NCBI RefSeq assembly: GCF_007565055.1
Contig: NC_044557.1
Span: forward strand, 140,620,493 to 140,684,492
Direction of reading: 5' to 3'
DNA length: 64,000 nucleotides
Source: Rhinopithecus roxellana
Lineage: Eukaryota; Chordata; Mammalia; Primates; Cercopithecidae
The notes below the pieces were generated by a model, which saw nothing but the letters and a program-made list of their open reading frames with translations, was not told where the DNA came from and did no database searches. Positions 57,560 through 64,000 of the stretch are shown here, piece after piece. How positions within the stretch are numbered: the stretch's first letter is position 1; each line of letters begins with the position of its first letter. A program made the translations under genes and the position numbers.

Positions 57560-59884
57560 GTTTTTCTCTTCTATAACTATGTATCTCACCAGCAGTATAT
57601 GAAAATTCCTTTGGCTCTGCATTCTTTTTTTTTTTTTTTTTTTTTGAGATGGAGTCTCGCTCTGTTGCGGCTGGAGTGCAGTGGCTCAATCTCGGCTCAC
57701 TGCAAGCTCCACCTCCCATGTTCACACCATTCTCCTGCCTCAGCCTCCCAAGTAGCTGGGACTACAGGCACCCGCCACCACATCTGGCTAATTTTTTGTA
57801 TTTTTAGTAGAGACGGAGTTTCATCATGTTAGCCAGGTTGGTCTTGATCTCCTGACCTCATGATCCACCCGCCTTGGCCTCCCAAAGTAATGGGATTACA
57901 GGCGTGAGCCACTGCATCCGGCCTGCTCTGCATTCTTGACAATACTTGGTCTTGCCTAGGTATTTCATTTTAGTCATTCTTGTGGTTACATATTGATACC
58001 TCATATTGACTTTAATTTGCATTTCCATGCTGACTAATGATATTGCATACTTTCTCATATGTCTGTTGCCTACTTGGAGATCATCTTTTGTAAAGTGCCT
58101 GTTCAAATGTTACTCTTTTCTTTTAGATTGACTGTAGTTTTCTTTGCAGAAATCGTTGTTATATTGTTTGCAGATTCTTTGTGAGATATATGTACTGCAT
58201 ATACATCCTCCAAATTTTTAGTTTGCTTTTCCTCTCTTAATGCTATCTTTTGGTGAACATAAATACAAAAATTTATCATTTTTCTTTTATGAGTAATATA
58301 TTCTGTCTAATTGAAGAAATATTTGCATAATGCATAGGCATAGACCTATGTTTTATTATAAAAGTTTTATTGTTTGATCTTTCACATTCAGATCTGAAAT
58401 CGATTTTTGAAAAAGATACAGGGAAAGTTTGTTTTTTGTCTGCATATAGATAGATATCTAATTGACTCAGCTTTGTTTATCAAAAAGACAGTCTTTCATC
58501 ACTGCCACCTATGAAACAGGAGACTACATTTATTTATATTGGTTTCTGGCCTCTTTATTCTATTTGTTTATTTTTTTCCAGTATCATGCATGTTAATACC
58601 TACAGTTTTTAATGTCTTCATGTCTGACGTGGTCAGTCTTCTAGCTTTGTTCTTCCTGAAAGCCACCTTAGATACACTTGATTTCTTGTATTTCCTCATG
58701 ATTTTTGAATCTGTTTGTCAGTTTCCACAAGATATGACTACAAGTGTTTTTATACAGTTGCATTGAATGTATAAATCATTGTGGAGGAAAATGACATAAA
58801 GCAAAGCTTTAACATGAACATTGTATATTGTTCCATTTAAGGAGGTCTTCTTCAGCCTCTCAACAGCAATTTATTTGTAGTCTTCAATATCAACCTCTCA
58901 AACATTTTGTTTATAGATATTTGGCATTTTATGTTCCTCACATGATATGATTTGTATATTTTGTTTTCTATTTGCTTATTGATGGCATATAAAATATAGT
59001 ATGCATTCAGCCTACTTTCTAAAATCACTCAATACTTTTAAGTTTGGAAATTCTTTAACAGTATAGCAGTTTGACTCTTCTACATACACTATTGTGTTAT
59101 CTGTTTTGTAAACTGATTGTATTTCTTGCTTTCTAATATTTATACCTGATTCGTTAACAAGTTTTCTTATCCATCACTGGCTGGAAAATCCCATATATTA
59201 TTGGATAGAAGAAATGATAACAGATGTTCTAATTCTATCCTTGGCCTTAGGGAGAAATCTATTAGTATTTTACCACTAAGTATGGAGTTGGCTGTAGGTT
59301 TGTTTTTAACCACTCTTTAGAAGGATTACTTCATTTATCTTTCTAAGAAGTTTTATTATGAATGACTGTCAAATTTTCCAAATATATTTTTCTCCACCTG
59401 TTGATATGCTTATATACTTTTTCCATTTTCTTTTAATCAACTTTGAATTTCTAAAATAAAACCCACTTGGTCTTGATGCATTAAACTTTTTATATATATT
59501 GCTGAATTAATTTTTCTAAGATTCCTTTAGATTTTTGTATCTATAATCATAAGAGATTTTGATCGGTAGTTTTCCTTTCTTGTAACGACATAAGTTTCAG
59601 TATCAGGTTATAGTAGCCTCAAAAATTAATTTGGAAACTTTTTTTTTCCTTTTCTATTCCCTAGAAGATGTGTTGTTGCTTATATGTTTGACAGAATTCT
59701 CTTGCGATGCCATATGGTTTTCATTTGAGAAAGTTTATAAGTAACAGCTTAAATTTATTTTTAGAAAAACACAGGCTTATACTGGCTTTTTTGCATGATT
59801 TTAAAGTTCAGTTTTTTCAGAACTTTGTCCATTTTATGTCGATTGTCAAATGTATTCACTGATGTTTTTCAAAATCAGTTGACT
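57560..59884 (-). mobile_element. L1M ORF2, long degraded fragment interrupted by an Alu
   Basis: Antisense ORF2 from the C-terminal side: 'tctcaccagcagtatatgaaaattcc', 'ttaatttgcatttccatgctgac', 'tgtctgttgcctacttggag', and on through 'tttagatttttgtatctataatc' to about 59,880. The Alu at 57,627-57,924 splits it with an exact target duplication. Confidence 0.78.
57627..57924 (-). mobile_element. AluS/Y with perfect 13-bp target duplication
   Basis: Antisense Alu with a 19-20 base T-run. GCTCTGCATTCTT occurs at 57,614-57,626 and again at 57,925-57,937, the second copy resuming the interrupted L1M sequence. Confidence 0.96.
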
Positions 59885-60113
59885 GTCTTTTTGGGGAAGG
59901 GAGGCGGTTAAATTTTTCCTTTAAATAATTATAGATTCACAAGAAGTTGTAAAAAAAGTGTACATAGAAGTCTCGTTGACTCTCAGCCAGTTTCTCCCAA
60001 TGGTAAAATCTTGCATATCTGTAGCACAATATTAAAACCAGAAATTAACATAGATACAATCCACAGAGATTACTTGAATATTACCAGTTTTACACGCACT
60101 CATTTATTCAAGA

Positions 60114-60160
60114 GTGAGGGGGACGGGGGGAGAGAGAGAGAAAGAGAGTGTGTGTGTAGC
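60114..60160. repeat. G-rich to (GA)n-(GT)n tract
   Basis: GAGGGGGACGGGGGGAGAGA followed by AGAGAGTGTGTGTGT, inside the L1M 3'UTR. Confidence 0.9.
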
Positions 60161-61295
60161 TCTATGCAATTTTGTCACATAGATTGGTGTCACCATCACC
60201 ACAATGGGGGATGCAAACTGTTTCATGATACAAAGCTTCTTTGTGCTGCCTCTTTATAGCCATGCCTATCTCTCTTTCCAATTCTAACCATGGTGACCAC
60301 TAATCTGTGCTCTATCTTTATAATTTTATGTCAAAAGTTACATAAATGGAATTATACAGTGTGTAACCTTTTTAAATTGGCTATTTTCATTCAAAGATAC
60401 ATCTAAGCTATTGAGTGTTATCAATATTTTGTGTCTTTTAATGCTAAGTAATACTCTGTTGTATGGAAGTATCGCAATTTGTATAACCATTCACCTATGA
60501 CAGGGCATCTGAATTGTTTCCAGTTTTTGAGTTATTATCAATAAAGCTGTTATGAACATTTACATGCAGGTTTCTATGTGAATGTCACTTTTGGTTTCTC
60601 TGAGATATATGCCTAAGAGTGTAATTGGCAGGTCTTTAGGATTAGTTTATGTTTATTCTTATAGTAAACTACCAAACTATTTTCTAGAATTCTGTACCAT
60701 TTTATATGATTACCAGCAATTTATAAGTAATCTAGTTTATCCACATCTTCACCAGCATTTGGTGTTATCACTATTTTAAATTTTTGTTATTTTAGCTATT
60801 CTAATAGGTTTGTAGTGGTATCTCATTATTTTGGTTTCCATTTCCCTAGTGGCTAGTAATGTGGAATATCTTCATGTGCTTATTTGGCATCTTTATATCT
60901 TTTTTGGGGGAACTGCCTGTTCATGTCTTTTGTATATTTTCTAGTTGGATTGTTTTGTTTATTACTCTTACATTTTCAGAGTTCTTTATATGTTATAGAT
61001 ATAGGTCCCTTGTCAGATATACGGTTTGTAAATATTTTCTCCAAGTATGTAGCTTGGGTTTTCATACTCTTACCAGGGTCTTTTATAGCAAAACAGCTTG
61101 AATTTTTATAATATCCAATTTATCAGTTTTTTTCTTTTTTAAATCATGCTTTTGGTGTCAACTCTAAAAACTGCCTAGCCCCAAGCCTCAAAGTCTCTTT
61201 TTTCCTCTCTTCTAAAAGTGTTTTAGTTTTACATTTTACATATAAGTCCATGATTCATTGTAAGTTAATGTTATAAGGTATATTTCTTAAGATAT

Positions 61296-61366
61296 TTTTA
61301 TTGTTATTTTATTTATTTTTTATTTATTTATTTATTTTTATTATTATTATTATTTTTTTTTTTTTT
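61296..61366. repeat. (TTTA)n / (TTA)n / T-rich tract
   Basis: Low-complexity T-rich sequence within L1M; L1M wording resumes at 'ggccatgttgaccaattgg'. Confidence 0.92.
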
Positions 61367-61454
61367 GGCCATGTTGACCAATTGGACCAACACCAATTGT
61401 TGAAACGGCTATCCTTTCATTCAACTGTTTTTGCACTTTTGTTAAAAATTATTT

Positions 61455-62046
61455 GGGCCTGGGTATGGTGGCTCATGCCTGTAATCCTAGCACTCTGGGA
61501 GGCCAAGACAGGAAGGCTGCTTGAGCCCAGGAGTTCGAGTCCAACCTGGGGAAGATGGTGAAACTCTGTCTCTACAAAAAATTTTAAAACATAAAAAATA
61601 CTAGCTGGGCATAGCAGCGCACACCTGTAGTCCCAGCCACTCAGGGGGCTGAGGCAGGAGGATCATTTGAGCCCAGGAATTTGTTTGTTAGATGAGTGTT
61701 GTTCTGTTGCCCAGGCTGGAGTACAGTGGCGCGATCTTGGCTCACTGCAACCTCCACCTCCCGGGCTCAAGCAATTTTCTGCCTCAGCCTCCTGAGTGGC
61801 TGGGATTACAGGTGCCTGCCACCACACCCAGCTAACTTTTTTGTATTTTTAGTAGAGGCGGGGTTTCAGCATCTTGGCCAGGCTGGTCTTGAACTCCTGA
61901 CCTCGTGATCCACCCGCCTTGGCCTCCCAAGGTGCTGGGATTACAGGCGTGAGCCACCGTGCCTGGCCGAGCCAAGAAATTTAAGATGGCAGTAAGCTAT
62001 GATCACACCACTGCACTCCAGCCTAGGCAATAAAGCAAAACTCATC

Positions 62047-62089
<43 letters not shown>
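61455..62089 (+). mobile_element. AluJ split by a second Alu, with A40 tail
   Basis: The sense Alu runs 61,455-61,682, is interrupted, and resumes 61,983-62,089 ('gccaagaaatttaagatggcag...ccactgcactccagcc'). Its tail is an uninterrupted run of about 40 A at 62,050-62,089, long for an old Alu. Confidence 0.94.
61683..61968 (-). mobile_element. AluS inserted inside the AluJ, opposite strand
   Basis: An antisense Alu from a degraded T-rich tail to 'ccaccgtgcctggcc'. Flanking 14-mers GAGCCCAGGAATTT (61,669-61,682) and GAGCCAAGAAATTT (61,969-61,982) are a target duplication with two mismatches. Confidence 0.94.
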
Positions 62090-62093
<4 letters not shown>

Positions 62094-62640
62094 AAAACAA
62101 AAAAAAGCCATCAGTTTGACAAGATTTGTGTGGGACACTTATTAAGTGTTTTTTATGCTATTCCATTGATCTATGTGTTGATCCCTCTGTCAGTATCGCT
62201 TGATGCTGTTTTCGGCTCTGTGGTATTTTCTCAATTCCAGCAGGATGTTTGCTCCCACTCTATTCTTCCTTTTTAACATTGCCTTAGGTATGTCACTTGC
62301 CTTTCCATGTAAATTTTAGGCATCGTGTATTGCCTTTTTAATGTCTGTAGGATCTATGATTATGTTCTCATTTTTATTTCTACTATCAGTAATTTGTTTC
62401 TTCTCTTTATTCATTTTAAATTTTGTATTTAATATTTCAATACAAACATATACGCTATAATACATTAATAATTTAGTATTAATTATTTTTATTTAAGCCA
62501 AAGTTCATCCATTTATTTGTCTTTTTGGAGAACTAATCTTTGATTCTATTGGGTTATATATTCTTTTTTAAATTACTGATTTTACCTTTAGTACTTATTA
62601 TTTCCTTTCTGCTTTCTTTGGGTTTTCTTTGTATGCCACT

Positions 62641-64000
62641 GATAGCTTCAGTTTATTGCTACATAAGACATCTCAAGTCTCTAATCCTAACCGGGCAAAC
62701 TATCCAGTTCCTGAGTTACCTGTGGGGGCTTCACAGTTGTCTGAGTTTTCTCCCATTATTTCAAGTAACTCAGTGCAAAACTTTCAACTTTCCTCAACCC
62801 TAAAAGGTAGATCCCAGCTTTTAAAATTATCATTATTTTTAAGTTTTCATTTTTTAGTGGGAGCTGTGACCAGGACTATTTTCATAGCCAAGATGGTCTC
62901 TACTTTTTGGCAAGAGTCAATACACATTGGTTCTAATTCTCTTTGTAGGAGCTGAATTCCTGGCCATCTATGCGTATATTCAGTCATGTAGAACTCGGTT
63001 GGTTTTGTACTTCAGTGCACATTTACTGTTTTGCACTTCCATTTAGACTAGTCCACTGAGATGTTTGTCATGGATTTTAGTCTTTATGTCTTCTTTAAAT
63101 TTTCCAGTTTAGCAGTCATTGCTATGTGATAGAAGAGACAGGGTGGAAGGTTCATACAAACCTTCAGTGTTTCTGGACCAACTACTTCCAAGGGTAATTT
63201 TGTAGTTATAAAATCTTAGGGGGAAAAAATGAAGAGAAAAAATAACTGTCAAAAATATTTTGAAGTTATTGCACATGAGTGGAGTCTGTGTTCCCAATAT
63301 AATATCAGACTTAGAGGCAGTATTTTACAGGACAAAAATCACAATCTGTAGGAGCTGGGTCCTTTACATTGCAGTATACATTCAGTGCGGCAGGGATTGT
63401 GCAAGAAGAAGATAAAAATTGTGTTTGTTCTATTAATTCTTAAATCTTCAATTTTGTGGATCTAGATCTTGCTGCCTGGTTCATTTCAGAAGCAAAAGAA
63501 AGAGGGCCTCTTTAATATTTAAGTCATAAAATAGAGCTCATTCATCCAGAAGGAGTGATGCAGAATGAGTGCAGTGGGAATAGCTATCAGGAAGCGCAAT
63601 GATATTACATTTATCCCTTTTAAAAGATAATTCAGATCTACTTGACACAATTAGGGGAGAAATGAAAGTAAGTACAGGCTTAGAAATTCTATCAGTAAGA
63701 TAAATGCTTTAAATGAAGATCAATTAAGAGCCAGGTAGAGTGCTTGATGCTCAGAACAAGTGTTGGGAAGTGGGCAAACTGATAGAATCAAAGCTATGAA
63801 AATCACCAGGAAAAGTTAATAGGCTGGCGAAGATAAGCAAGCCAATATTTGGAAAAGCTAAATAGTTGTGCTACCAACAGAGTGACTCACTGAACTACAG
63901 AATTCTTATTTCTTTTAATATTTTTCTCACTGTTTCTATTAATATTGGTTAGAGAGGAGGCAGATATACTCCTGGGAAAAGGTAAGAGGATCTCTAGAGT
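62641..64000. other. Unassigned to window end
   Basis: No repeat family or gene recognised with confidence. Overlapping frames of 87 and 108 codons at 62,540-62,955 partly cover L1M sequence and are unsupported. Confidence 0.45.

Larger units (their letters stand above)
59900..62640 (-). mobile_element. L1M (L1MC/L1ME-like) 3'UTR and ORF2, interrupted
   Basis: Starts with antisense 3'UTR ('ttatagattcacaagaagttgt', 'ccatcaccacaatgggggatg'). Continues through ORF2: 'taaccattcacctatgacagg', 'tttctccaagtatgtagctt', 'tatgctattccattgatcta'. After about 62,335 it jumps to a further ORF2 part ('atcagtaatttgtttcttct'). Alus occupy 61,455-62,089. Confidence 0.85.

Noticed and set aside
1..64000. CRISPR arrays, bacterial-type operons, tRNA, rRNA, U6 or Y RNA genes
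   Set aside because: None seen. Spaced direct repeats of CRISPR type and the box sequences of small RNA genes are absent on reading both strands; a covariance-model search could still find degraded copies.
1..64000. A new multi-gene biological system
   Set aside because: Nothing in the window forms a gene cluster. All coding-like sequence of appreciable length is explained by retrotransposons or chance.

Overview
This 64 kb window is AT-rich, repeat-dense intergenic DNA from a catarrhine primate, most likely human. Three things date it: many Alu elements, a full-length L1PA-type LINE, and an LTR12 (HERV-9 family) solo LTR, which is restricted to Old World monkeys and apes. I found no host protein-coding gene, no convincing exon series, and no tRNA, rRNA or snRNA gene. 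The longest open frames are the reverse-transcriptase (ORF2) and RNA-binding (ORF1) genes of the L1, or fall in its antisense, in Alus, in LTRs or in microsatellites. Family assignments rest on remembered consensus sequences read by eye; subfamily names are approximate.

Layout. 0-5 kb: L1 fragments, including an old L1M in sense orientation split by a small Tigger1-type DNA transposon and a CA/TA microsatellite. 5-13 kb: mostly unassigned, with one Alu and one MIR. 12.9-14.5 kb: an LTR12 solo LTR, then an MLT1-type solo LTR with clear target duplications. 16.5-22 kb: an ERVL-like LTR, a free Alu monomer, old L1/HAL1 pieces, two Alus and MIRs. 25-28 kb: an L1M 3' end, MER5A and a HAL1 piece.

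28.2-37 kb: the centrepiece. A full-length ~6.2 kb L1PA element on the minus strand is inserted, in the same orientation, into an older L1M whose two halves flank it. Its ORF1 carries one premature stop. Its ORF2 carries one late frameshift and a terminal nonsense codon. It keeps the 129-bp 5'UTR segment of older L1PA lineages.

39-52 kb: probable solo LTRs, a twin-primed (5'-inverted) L1, an L1MA 3' end, an L2, an MLT1 LTR, and two Alus in series where one inserted into the tail of the other. A ~500-bp sequence that I cannot assign occurs twice (about 42.75 and 50.01 kb) in direct orientation; this is the least explained structure in the window. 53-64 kb: stacked minus-strand L1M remnants interrupted by Alus, including one Alu inside another in opposite orientation.

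There is no functional cooperation between genes here. The window is a record of serial retrotransposition. I see no evidence for an undescribed biological system. The points worth following up are the local duplication, the nearly open L1, and the LTR12 as a possible promoter.
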